DNA of 64,000 bases from Phytohabitans rumicis (GTDB lineage Bacteria > Actinomycetota > Actinomycetes > Mycobacteriales > Micromonosporaceae). Numbering within the stretch: the first letter of the stretch is position 1; the number at the start of each line of letters is the position of its first letter. Below are positions 56,887-64,000 of this stretch, in pieces. The DNA is taken from positions 2,294,001 to 2,358,000 of the forward strand of contig NZ_BLPG01000001.1 of the NCBI RefSeq assembly GCF_011764445.1, given 5' to 3'. A program made the translations under genes and the position numbers. The notes under the pieces are model-generated. The model had not been told where the DNA came from. It did no database searches and was given only the letters and a program-made list of their open reading frames with translations.

Positions 56887-57771
56887 ATGGATTCGGTCCT
56901 GACCCAGGTCCTCCTGCCCGTCGCCCTCGGGATCGTCATGCTCGGGCTGGGGCTCGGTCTCGCCGTGGCCGACTTCAAGCGCGTCGTGGTGTTCCCGAAG
57001 GCCGTCCTGGTCGCGCTGGCCTGCCAGGTGTTGCTACTCCCCGTGGTGTGTTTCGGCCTGGTGCTGGCGCTGGATCTACCGCCCGTGCTCGCGGTGGGCA
57101 TGATGCTGCTGGCCGCCTCGCCCGGCGGCACCACGGCCAACCTCTACAGCCACCTCTTCGGCGGCAACGTGGCGCTCAACGTCACCCTGACCGCGGTCAA
57201 CTCGGTGCTCGCGGTCTTCACGCTGCCCATCGTGGTCAACCTCTCCCTGGACCACTTCCTCGCGGGTACGGGCCAGATCGGCCTGCAATTCGACAAGGTC
57301 GTGCAGGTCTTCGCGATCGTGTTGGTGCCGGTCGCGCTGGGCATGCTGATCAGGGCGCGCCGGCGCGCGTTCGCCGAGCGCATGCACCGCCCGGTGCGGA
57401 TCCTGTCGGTCATCGTCCTGGTGCTGGTGATCGCGGGCGCGATCATCAAGGAACGGGACAACGTGGCCGACTCCTTCGAGGCGGCGGGAGTGGCCGCGCT
57501 GGCGTTCAACCTCATCAGCCTCGCGGTCGGCTACTTCGCGCCGCGGCTGGCCAGGGTCGGCCGGGCCGAGTCGGTGGCGGCGGCCATGGAGGTCGGGATC
57601 CACAATGGAACGTTGGCCATCGTCATCGCGACGAGCCTGCTGAACAGCACGGAGATCGCCGTTCCGGCGGCGGTCTACAGCCTGATCATGTTCTTCACCG
57701 CGGCCGGGTTCGGCTACCTCATCCGCCCCCGGACCACGTCCGGCCCGTCACCGGCGACGATCATGGGTTGA
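56887..57771 (+). CDS. Bile acid:sodium symporter (BASS) family transporter
   Basis: This encodes 294 residues from ATG 56887 (MDSVLTQVLLPVALG); an upstream in-frame start at 56848 is less likely. Nine or ten membrane helices are predicted. Signature segments are LLAASPGGTTANLYSHLFGGNVALNVTL split over two helices and EVGIHNGTLAIVIATSLL in the second repeat; both crossover regions are typical of BASS transporters. These import organic anions with Na+; in bacteria substrates vary and none is indicated here. Confidence 0.9.
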   Translation: MDSVLTQVLLPVALGIVMLGLGLGLAVADFKRVVVFPKAVLVALACQVLLLPVVCFGLVLALDLPPVLAVGMMLLAASPGGTTANLYSHLFGGNVALNVTLTAVNSVLAVFTLPIVVNLSLDHFLAGTGQIGLQFDKVVQVFAIVLVPVALGMLIRARRRAFAERMHRPVRILSVIVLVLVIAGAIIKERDNVADSFEAAGVAALAFNLISLAVGYFAPRLARVGRAESVAAAMEVGIHNGTLAIVIATSLLNSTEIAVPAAVYSLIMFFTAAGFGYLIRPRTTSGPSPATIMG

Positions 57772-57795
57772 GCCGTGCGGCTACAGTGATCGATC

Positions 57796-58878
57796 ATGTC
57801 GCCGTACCCGCGCCGGTTGTCCAACCTGCTCAGGCCGTTGCGGACCTGGGGGCCGGTGCTGGTCCTCTCCGTGGTGGTCGCCGTCTCGGCGATGGTCGTG
57901 GCACTGGGGTTGCGCGCGTCTCCGGTCTCGCCGTCCCGGCCCGTGCCGGTGTCGAGCGGGTCGTGGGCGCCGTTCGTCGGGCCGGATCTGCCGGACGGCG
58001 GGCCGGTCACCGAGCTGGTCGTGGAGACGCTGCGGCGGGCCGGGTACTCCCCCGAGGTCAGTTATACGTCGTGGGCGCTGGCCGAGGGCCAGGTCACCTC
58101 GGGCGCCTCGTTGGGGGTGTTTCCGCTGGTGGGCAGCGATTCGCGGCGCGCCAAGCTGTTGCTGTCGGACCCGCTCGTCGACTTCGAGTATGTGCTGTTC
58201 TACAACCGCACCACGGGTGCGCCGCGAGTCTCCTCCGCGCAGGACCTGGGCGCGATGCGGGTGGGCGGGATCGCGGGGTACGACTACTGGGACGAGCTGG
58301 AGTCCGCGGTCGGCGCGTTCGTCGAGTTCGACTCCGCCATGGCCGGCTTCCGGGCGCTGGCCGAGGGCACCGTCGACGTACTCGCCGAAGGGCTGTTGTC
58401 CGGTCGGGCGGTGCTGGCCGACCCGGCCTTCGCCGGTGACGCCGGTGACTTCGACTACCTGCGGGAGGACAACCCGCTGGTGCACTCGGTGGAGGGCCTG
58501 TACTTCATGATGGCGGACACCGCGGCGGCCGCCGCGGTGATGGAGAGCTTCAACCGCGAGCTGGCGACGATGCGCCAGAGCGACGAGTACGAACGGATCG
58601 TCGCGGACCTCGAACCGTCCGGATCCCCGGAGGTGGCCCTGACCCCGACCGGCGGATCGGGCCTGGTGGAACTGCTCGACGAGGCGGGCAGACCGGTGCT
58701 GCTCGCACCGCAGGGCACGCGGGCGCGGGTGCTCACCTGGCCGGCGGAGTTCACCGGCGCCGCCAGCAAGCCTCCGGGGCGCCTCCTCGTCAAGGTGAAG
58801 GTCACCAACGGCCCCGCGCAGGGTCGCGTCCTGTACGTCGACGCCCGCGCCGTACGGCTGGAGGCGGCCGGATCATGA
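57796..58878 (+). CDS. Membrane-anchored solute-binding-type protein (SBP family 3-like)
   Basis: This encodes 360 residues with a signal anchor (VLVLSVVVAVSAMVVALGL), then an amino-acid-binding-type fold: PVTELVVETLRRAGYSPEVS, DPLVDFEYVLFYNR, LGAMRVGGIAGYDYW, and MRQSDEYERIVADLEP. The C-terminal 60 residues form an extra small beta domain. It lacks ABC permease and ATPase partners and instead overlaps (ATGA) a gene for a two-helix membrane protein, then an MFS exporter. A sensing or donor role to the MFS protein is speculative. Confidence 0.78.
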   Translation: MSPYPRRLSNLLRPLRTWGPVLVLSVVVAVSAMVVALGLRASPVSPSRPVPVSSGSWAPFVGPDLPDGGPVTELVVETLRRAGYSPEVSYTSWALAEGQVTSGASLGVFPLVGSDSRRAKLLLSDPLVDFEYVLFYNRTTGAPRVSSAQDLGAMRVGGIAGYDYWDELESAVGAFVEFDSAMAGFRALAEGTVDVLAEGLLSGRAVLADPAFAGDAGDFDYLREDNPLVHSVEGLYFMMADTAAAAAVMESFNRELATMRQSDEYERIVADLEPSGSPEVALTPTGGSGLVELLDEAGRPVLLAPQGTRARVLTWPAEFTGAASKPPGRLLVKVKVTNGPAQGRVLYVDARAVRLEAAGS

Positions 58879-60293
58879 CGCAGCTGCGGATCCTCGCCCC
58901 GGTGGTCGTGGACTATTACGCCGTGCCCGGCGCGACGCTGCGTGACCCCACGGGGTACGCGTCGTTCTGGGCCGAGCAGCAGGCCGCCGTGGACGAGCTG
59001 CTCGGGCGGCTCGCCTCCGATCCCGCCGGGCCGCCCCCGGCCGTCACCCTGCAGCACACCCGGGTCACCAGCTCGCTCAACCTGTACCGGACCATCAGCG
59101 ACCACGCGGTGGAGCGCACCCTGCACGTCCTCACCGGCGTGCTGCGCCCGGAGCATCTGCCCGAGGAGTTCGCCGGGACCACCGACGCCCTCAAGCTCGG
59201 CGTCACCGAGATCAGCTTTCGGCTGTACGACCACGGCGTCATGCTGCTGGAGCTGCTGGCGGACGTGGCGCCGTCGTTCACCAAGCCGGCCCCGGATCTG
59301 GCGGCGCGCCTCGACGACCTGCAGGCACGGGCCGTGGCGCTGGGCGAACGCGTCGCGCGCGAGACGGTCCGGCGGTACCTGGTGCCGGTGCTGGAGGTGC
59401 TGCGCCGGGCGGACCGGGACGAGCGGATCATCGTGGCGGCGACGTCCGCGGACGACCCAGTGACGGCGGAGTTCGGCGAGGCGCTGTGGGTCACCCGCAG
59501 CCTCTTGGTGGTGCCGACCGAGCCGGGCGCGGACGAGGTCGTACGCCACTGGGTCAAGGACGTGGTGACCGCCGAGGACGACCGCCCGCCGGCGGAGCGG
59601 TTGCTGGACGGCAGCATCGACCACCTGGTCCGCTGGCTGAACTACCTCTTCATGGACCGGACCGGCGCGGGAGGCGGGATGCGGCGCGGCGACCCGTTCC
59701 GCGACCAGTGGGACGCGCTGCGCTACGCCCAGGTGTATTACGGCGTGCTGGACCGGATCGACACCCGGCTGTCGAAGATCCTCGCGGATTCGGCGGCGGC
59801 GGACACGCGGTGGGAGCTCGAACAGCTCAAGGGCCACCTGATGGCGCTGAGCCAGCGGGCCGAGCTGATCATCATGGAACGCCGGGACCTGTCCAAGTAC
59901 CTCAAGCGCGCGGTACGCATGGAGATGGACGCGATCCTGGCGTTCTGGGACTACGAGACGGTCCTGGAGCAGCCGGTGCGGTTCAAGATAGAGACCTGCG
60001 ACCGCCGCCTCGCCGAGCTCGCCGCCCGGCGCACGGCCCGGTCGGCGATGTTCACCGACCTCATCCTGCTCGGCATCGGCGTCACCTCCATTCTGGGTAC
60101 GGCGTTGGCGCTGACCGAGTTCGGCCGGTCGATCGCCAGCGACCCGGACTCGACCGTGTACGACCTCGGCCGTTCGTCCATTGTGGAGTGGGTGGCCGCG
60201 CAGCCGGCGGACGCGATCCTCATCGCCTCCGGCGTGATGTCGGTGCTGATGGTGGCCCTGTACCTGTTCTTCCGGCGCGACAACAACGCATGA
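58875..60293 (+). CDS. Uncharacterised protein with two C-terminal membrane helices
   Basis: This encodes 472 residues and overlaps the upstream gene by 4 bases. A long N-terminal cytoplasmic region of mixed and helical character (GHLMALSQRAELIIMERRDL, a coiled segment) is followed by two helices, LILLGIGVTSILGTALALTE and ILIASGVMSVLMVALYLFF, and a short RRDNNA tail. The architecture recalls CorA-type channels (soluble domain plus two C-terminal helices) but no GMN motif is present. No family is recognised with confidence. It overlaps the following MFS gene (ATGA), so all three are probably one functional unit. Confidence 0.72.
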   Translation: MTQLRILAPVVVDYYAVPGATLRDPTGYASFWAEQQAAVDELLGRLASDPAGPPPAVTLQHTRVTSSLNLYRTISDHAVERTLHVLTGVLRPEHLPEEFAGTTDALKLGVTEISFRLYDHGVMLLELLADVAPSFTKPAPDLAARLDDLQARAVALGERVARETVRRYLVPVLEVLRRADRDERIIVAATSADDPVTAEFGEALWVTRSLLVVPTEPGADEVVRHWVKDVVTAEDDRPPAERLLDGSIDHLVRWLNYLFMDRTGAGGGMRRGDPFRDQWDALRYAQVYYGVLDRIDTRLSKILADSAAADTRWELEQLKGHLMALSQRAELIIMERRDLSKYLKRAVRMEMDAILAFWDYETVLEQPVRFKIETCDRRLAELAARRTARSAMFTDLILLGIGVTSILGTALALTEFGRSIASDPDSTVYDLGRSSIVEWVAAQPADAILIASGVMSVLMVALYLFFRRDNNA

Positions 60294-61459
60294 GAGCCGC
60301 GCTGCGCAGCCGTATCATCCGCACCTTCGCGATCGCCCAGTTCCTGCTCGAGGTGCAGTTCTGGTTCCCGATCTGGCTGATCTACCTGTTGGACATGGGC
60401 TTCTCGCTGACCACGGCGGTGCTCGCCGACGGGGTCTTCCGGATCGCCTCGGTGGCGTGCGAGTTTCCGGTGGGGGTTATCGCCGACCGGATCGGCCGGC
60501 GCCGCACGTACCTCGCCCTGGCCGGCGGCTCCGTGCTGACGTTCGCGGCGATCACACAGATCCGGTCCGTCGGCGCGCTCTTCGCCGTGTGGGTGCTGTG
60601 GGCCGTGCTGTGGGCGCTGTCCTCCGGAGCGGCCAGCACCTACCTGTACGAGCTGTGCGCCCAACAGGCGCCCGAGGTCAGCCCGACCCGGGCGTTCGGG
60701 CTGGTACGGGCCGTGGGCAGCGGCTCCGTGCTGGTTTCCCTGCTGGCCGCGGGGTACCTGTACGAGGTGGACCCGCGACTGCCGTTCGCGGTCACCTCTG
60801 CCCTGGCCGCCGCGGCCTTCCTGCTCGCCCTGACCCTGCCGGAGATCCGGGCCTCGCGGGTGGCGACCACGCTGTCCTCCGTGGCGGCGGACCTGCGGGG
60901 CGCGGTGGCCGACGCCCGGATACGCCGCGCCGTGTGGCTCGGCGCGCTGCTGCTGCTCTTCGGCTGGAGCGCGCGCATCCTGTTCCAGCCGCTGGCCCTG
61001 GACCTGGACATGTCGGCGCAGGCCACCGGCTGGATGTACGCCGTGTTCGCGGCCGCCTCGCTGGTGGGCGGGCTCGCCGCCGGATACGTCACCGCGCCGC
61101 GCCGCTGGGCGGCCACGGCAGCGGCGTTCCTGCTCACCTTCGTCGGGCTCGTGGCCACCAGCCAGGCGATCTGGCTCGGCCCGTTCGTGTTCCTGCCACT
61201 GCTCGGCTTCGCTTACACCCTGGGCACGACGGTGCTGGAGGTCTTCACCAACGAGGTCACCCCGCCGCCGGTACGGGCCACGATCTTCGGGCTGATCGCC
61301 TGCCTGGGCGGGATCGGCATAGCCGTTGCCCGCCCGGGGCTCGGGATCCTGTCCGGCGACCGGTCCGTCCCGTTCGCGTTCGGCCTGTGGGCCGCCGCGG
61401 GCGTCATCCTCCTCGCCCTGGCCGCGCCCGCGATCCGCCGGATGCGCCCGCCCTCGTGA
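60290..61459 (+). CDS. MFS transporter
   Basis: This encodes 389 residues from ATG 60290, which overlaps the preceding TGA. Twelve helices are predicted. Motif A reads GVIADRIGRRRTYLALAGG between helices 2 and 3, and LYEVDPRLPFAVTSALAAAA is in the centre. It looks like a compact drug/metabolite efflux-type MFS protein. It is the last gene of a three-gene overlapping operon with a solute-binding-type protein and a two-helix membrane protein. The substrate is unknown. Confidence 0.85.
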   Translation: MRAALRSRIIRTFAIAQFLLEVQFWFPIWLIYLLDMGFSLTTAVLADGVFRIASVACEFPVGVIADRIGRRRTYLALAGGSVLTFAAITQIRSVGALFAVWVLWAVLWALSSGAASTYLYELCAQQAPEVSPTRAFGLVRAVGSGSVLVSLLAAGYLYEVDPRLPFAVTSALAAAAFLLALTLPEIRASRVATTLSSVAADLRGAVADARIRRAVWLGALLLLFGWSARILFQPLALDLDMSAQATGWMYAVFAAASLVGGLAAGYVTAPRRWAATAAAFLLTFVGLVATSQAIWLGPFVFLPLLGFAYTLGTTVLEVFTNEVTPPPVRATIFGLIACLGGIGIAVARPGLGILSGDRSVPFAFGLWAAAGVILLALAAPAIRRMRPPS

Positions 61460-61468
61460 GCCGGCGGG

Positions 61469-62368
61469 TCAGCTCAGCCAGGGCCGGAGCTTCTCGGGAT
61501 TGCGTATCGCCCAGATGTGCGTGATCCGGTCGCCCGCGACGTCGAACGCGATCACCGTGGTGACGACGCCGTCCTCCTGAACCACCAGGCCGAGCTGACC
61601 ATTGACCGTGCGCTCCAGCAGCGTCGCGTCGGGTTTCCGGTCAGCCAGACCGGCGAAGTAGCGCGCCACCCGCTCGCCGCCTTCGACCGGGCGGAGTTCG
61701 GCGGTGACGAGGCCGCCGCCGTCGCCGATCGCGGTGGCGGCGGGGTCGAGGAGGCCGATGAGGGCTTCGATGTCCTTGGCTTCCCATGCCCGTTTGAAAT
61801 CCCGGACCAGGTCGGCGCGCTGGGCCGTCGCCGCCGCGGGCGCATCCGACGCGCGGATGCGGCGGCGGGCCGACGTCGCCAACTGGCGACATGCCGCCGG
61901 CGTACGGCCGACGATCTCGGCCACCTCGGGAAAGGAGTAGCGGAAGACGTCGTGCAGGATGAACGTGACGCGCTCGGCTGGGGTCATCGATTCGAGTACG
62001 ACGAGGAACGCCATGTTGACCGACTCGTCGAGGGTTACCCGGTCGGCCGGGTCGACGGCGACGGCGGCGGACCGCTCGTCGAGCCACTCCGTATGGTCGG
62101 GCAGCGGCTCCGGGATCCACTCGCCGACGTAGCGCTCCCGCCGGACCCGCGCCGAGCGGAGCAGGTCGAGGCAGATGCGACTGGCGACCGTGGTCAGCCA
62201 GCCGGCGGGGGCTTCGATGGCTTCGCGCTGCGGCTCGGACATGGCGTACCAGCGGGCGTACGTCTCCTGCACGACGTCCTCCGCATCGGCCAGCGAGCCG
62301 AGGAGCCGGTACGCGAGATTGATCAGGTGACGCCGCTCACCCATGATCACGCTCAGTTGGGTGCTCAT
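61469..62368 (-). CDS. ECF41-type RNA polymerase sigma factor (SigJ-like)
   Basis: This encodes 299 residues from ATG 62368 with GGGAGGTG upstream. Sigma region 2 (LINLAYRLLGSLADAEDVVQ, VASRICLDLLRSARVRRERY), the ECF41 linker motif YVGEWIPEPLP, region 4 (MTPAERVTFILHDVF, EVAEIVGRTPAACRQLATSA) and a SnoaL-like C-terminal domain ending IRNPEKLRPW are all visible. In this family the C-terminal domain modulates activity in place of a membrane anti-sigma factor. It follows the DUF1707 gene by 4 bases, so the two are co-transcribed. Confidence 0.92.
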   Translation of the reverse strand: MSTQLSVIMGERRHLINLAYRLLGSLADAEDVVQETYARWYAMSEPQREAIEAPAGWLTTVASRICLDLLRSARVRRERYVGEWIPEPLPDHTEWLDERSAAVAVDPADRVTLDESVNMAFLVVLESMTPAERVTFILHDVFRYSFPEVAEIVGRTPAACRQLATSARRRIRASDAPAAATAQRADLVRDFKRAWEAKDIEALIGLLDPAATAIGDGGGLVTAELRPVEGGERVARYFAGLADRKPDATLLERTVNGQLGLVVQEDGVVTTVIAFDVAGDRITHIWAIRNPEKLRPWLS

Positions 62369-62372
62369 ACCA

Positions 62373-62807
62373 TCACCTCCCACGGAAGCGCTCGATGAGG
62401 TCAATGATCACCACCAGGAGCACGCAGAAGGCCACCGGCACCGCGAGTGCCCACCAGGCATCGTCGGTGAAGCCGAGCACCACCGCGACCGGCAGGCCGA
62501 ACAGCATCGCCAGGATGCAGGCCACCCCGTAGAGCGGCATGTCGTCGCCGCCGGACCCCACCTTGCGCAGCGGCAGCGGCGGGGGTGGCTCCGGAAGCTC
62601 GGGGTGCGGTGCCGGCAGGTCGGCGAAGACCCGCAGCAGCTCGGCCTGGGTCTTCGCCACCTTGGCGGTTTCCATCCGCCGCTCGAACTCGGCGGAGTCG
62701 ATGCGGTTTTCGGCGACGTGGGTCCTCAGCGCCTGCTCGGCCGCGCGGATCTCCGGCGTGCCGATCCGCAGCGCCAGCCGGGCCGGCGGCAGGTCCTGAA
62801 GACTCAC
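62373..62807 (-). CDS. DUF1707 domain membrane protein
   Basis: This encodes 144 residues. The N-terminal DUF1707 (IGTPEIRAAEQALRTHVAEN, RIDSAEFERRMETAKVAKTQ, AELLRVFADLP) precedes a Pro linker and two helices (LYGVACILAMLFGLPVAVVL and WWALAVPVAFCVLLVVIIDL). DUF1707 proteins are common in actinobacteria and often sit near regulators. Its start overlaps the stop of the upstream gene by 4 bases, and the ECF41 gene follows closely, forming a three-gene operon. Confidence 0.85.
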   Translation of the reverse strand: MSLQDLPPARLALRIGTPEIRAAEQALRTHVAENRIDSAEFERRMETAKVAKTQAELLRVFADLPAPHPELPEPPPPLPLRKVGSGGDDMPLYGVACILAMLFGLPVAVVLGFTDDAWWALAVPVAFCVLLVVIIDLIERFRGR

Positions 62808-63428
62808 CCGCCGAGCGTAGCCTCCTGCAGGGTGGTGGCCAGACCTTCGACGTCGCGCACTCCGCCCCAGGCAGGGGCCAGTACGGTGTGCTCGACGTCG
62901 ATGCCGTACATCTGGCTGTCCTGCGCGCCCTGCAGCCAGAGCCCGTCATGGTAGGCGTAGTACAGCGGGGCCGCCGCCGGTATGGCGGCCGGTCGCACGA
63001 CAGTCGCCTCCGGAACAGGCCGCCACGTGGTGATGTCGTCCAGCACAGCGACGATCGTGGCCTGCGGGTTCAGCTCCGCGAGCCGCCGCGGGGTCGCCTC
63101 GCTGCCGACCAGCACCGCGACGTAGACCTTGCCGTCCACGACCCGGCGGGCATCGCCGTCCAGCACCTTGTCGACCGCGACGACGAAGGTCGCGTAGTCG
63201 TCTGCCTCCCGCTCGGTCAGGGCCGCGCGTGGCCGGCGCTGTCCGCCAGGTAGGTCTCCGGGAACGGTGTCGCATGCGCCGCCGACGCGGGGCGACCAAC
63301 ACGCTGCCGAGCGTGACGACGGCAACCACGAACACTTGGCGCAGGCGCATGAAGGGCTGCTTGGCCGTTGTCTGTAACTCCGTACTCGTCTCGATGGGTG
63401 GAGTGGCTCCGGAGACCGAGGCAAACAT
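62804..63428 (-). CDS. Membrane-anchored protein of unknown function (two frameshifts)
   Basis: The restored protein has about 208 residues from ATG 63428 ([18 protein letters not shown]). A helix [15 protein letters not shown] follows a short cytoplasmic tail. Adding one base at GGGG 63289-63292 and one at GGG 63220-63222 gives a continuous reading through [15 protein letters not shown] into [38 protein letters not shown] and a C-terminus ending LQEATLGG. Without those bases the middle frame ends at a stop. No family is recognised. Its 4-base overlap with the DUF1707 gene places it at the head of the sigma-factor operon. Confidence 0.65.
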
Positions 63429-63506
63429 AGAACGACCCGCTTCGATTCCCCTTCGATTCCGCTTCGAGTCGCCGACCCGCCGGCCCTGGTGCGGCAGGAT
63501 GGCGGG

Positions 63507-64000
63507 GTGCTGCCCGTCGAAAAGGTCCTGCCCGCGATCGGCGACGCCCTGCGGAACGCAGGTGCCGCCGTCCTCGTGGCGCCGCCGGGCACCGGAAAGA
63601 CCACGATCGTGCCGCTGGCGCTCATGGACCGCATACCCGGCCGCATCGTGGTCGCCGAGCCGCGCCGGGTCGCCGCCCGCGCGGCGGCGCGCCGGATGGC
63701 GGCCCTGCTGGGCGACCGGGTCGGCGGGCGGGTCGGCTACGCCGTACGCGGGGATCGCCGGGTCGGCGCGGCCACCCGGGTGGAGGTGGTCACGACCGGT
63801 GTGCTGGTCCGGCGGTTGCAACGCGACCCGGAGCTGCCCGGCGTCGGCGCCGTGATCCTGGACGAGTGCCACGAGCGGCACCTGGACTCGGATCTCGCCC
63901 TCGCGTTCTGCGTCGACGTACGCGCCACGCTCCGGCCCGACCTGCGGCTGCTCGCCGCCTCGGCGACCGCCGACACCGCGGCGCTGGCCCGGGCACTGCG
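63507..64000 (+). CDS. hrpB: ATP-dependent RNA helicase HrpB, N-terminal part
   Basis: The frame from GTG 63507 runs open to the window end: [20 protein letters not shown], then Walker [10 protein letters not shown], motif Ia [27 protein letters not shown], motif [17 protein letters not shown] and LLAASATAD (motif III). This is the start of the bacterial DExH helicase HrpB (full length around 800 residues). The exact cellular role of HrpB is poorly defined. It is divergent from the sigma-factor operon. About 164 codons are visible and the rest lies beyond the window. Confidence 0.93.
   Translation, partial: MLPVEKVLPAIGDALRNAGAAVLVAPPGTGKTTIVPLALMDRIPGRIVVAEPRRVAARAAARRMAALLGDRVGGRVGYAVRGDRRVGAATRVEVVTTGVLVRRLQRDPELPGVGAVILDECHERHLDSDLALAFCVDVRATLRPDLRLLAASATADTAALARAL

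Noticed and set aside
1-64000. tRNA, rRNA or CRISPR features
   Set aside because: I saw no cloverleaf-like tRNA, no rRNA segment and no regularly spaced short repeats; a tRNAscan run would be needed to exclude a tRNA fully.

Overview
This is a high-GC actinobacterial chromosome segment. GTG starts are common, genes often overlap by 4 bp (ATGA/GTGA), secreted hydrolases are abundant, and long intergenic palindromes built on TTGATC/GATCAAGGGC occur throughout. These features suggest a filamentous actinomycete, plausibly Micromonosporaceae; the family is an inference because no rRNA or tRNA gene is present. No CRISPR array or complete insertion sequence was seen.

Layout. 0-6 kb: end of a DUF2255 gene, a small membrane protein, then a carbohydrate locus (heparinase-like enzyme, sugar-binding lipoprotein, two permeases) with LacI-type operators. 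6-15 kb: secreted hydrolases (S1 protease, type-B carboxylesterase, antigen-85-like esterase, alpha/beta hydrolase, class-2-type lipase lacking its catalytic serine, cutinase) and a copper-monooxygenase-like protein. 15-49 kb: a biosynthetic cluster in two blocks. Block 1, leftward from 26.3 kb, is one tight operon: fatty acyl-AMP ligase, PKS (ACP-KS-AT-KR-ACP-TE), crotonyl-CoA carboxylase/reductase, membrane acyltransferase, MFS exporter. Opposite it are a GDSL hydrolase and two tandem PucR-type regulators. Block 2, leftward from 46.8 kb, is a four-module NRPS (C-A-T, C-A-T, C-A-T-E, C-A-T-TE), MbtH and a VWA protein; divergent from it is an MMPL lipid exporter. Both divergent promoter regions carry a near-identical GTTGTCACC...ACAAG palindrome. 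I infer an acylated tetrapeptide in which two residues are predicted to be Phe.

49-64 kb: orphan nitrate-sensor-type histidine kinase, a 166-bp MITE-like element, Ala-rich secreted protein, DUF3068 protein, GH43 arabinanase, a repeat-rich intergenic region, DUF1905 protein, uncharacterised protein, BASS transporter, a three-gene membrane operon ending in an MFS exporter, ECF41 sigma factor, DUF1707 protein, an anchored unknown, and the start of HrpB helicase.

Data quality. Nine otherwise intact genes are broken by 14 single-base deletions. All are in the same direction and each is placed in a G or C run, which looks like homopolymer under-calling rather than gene decay. Those genes are annotated as whole genes, with the break positions given.
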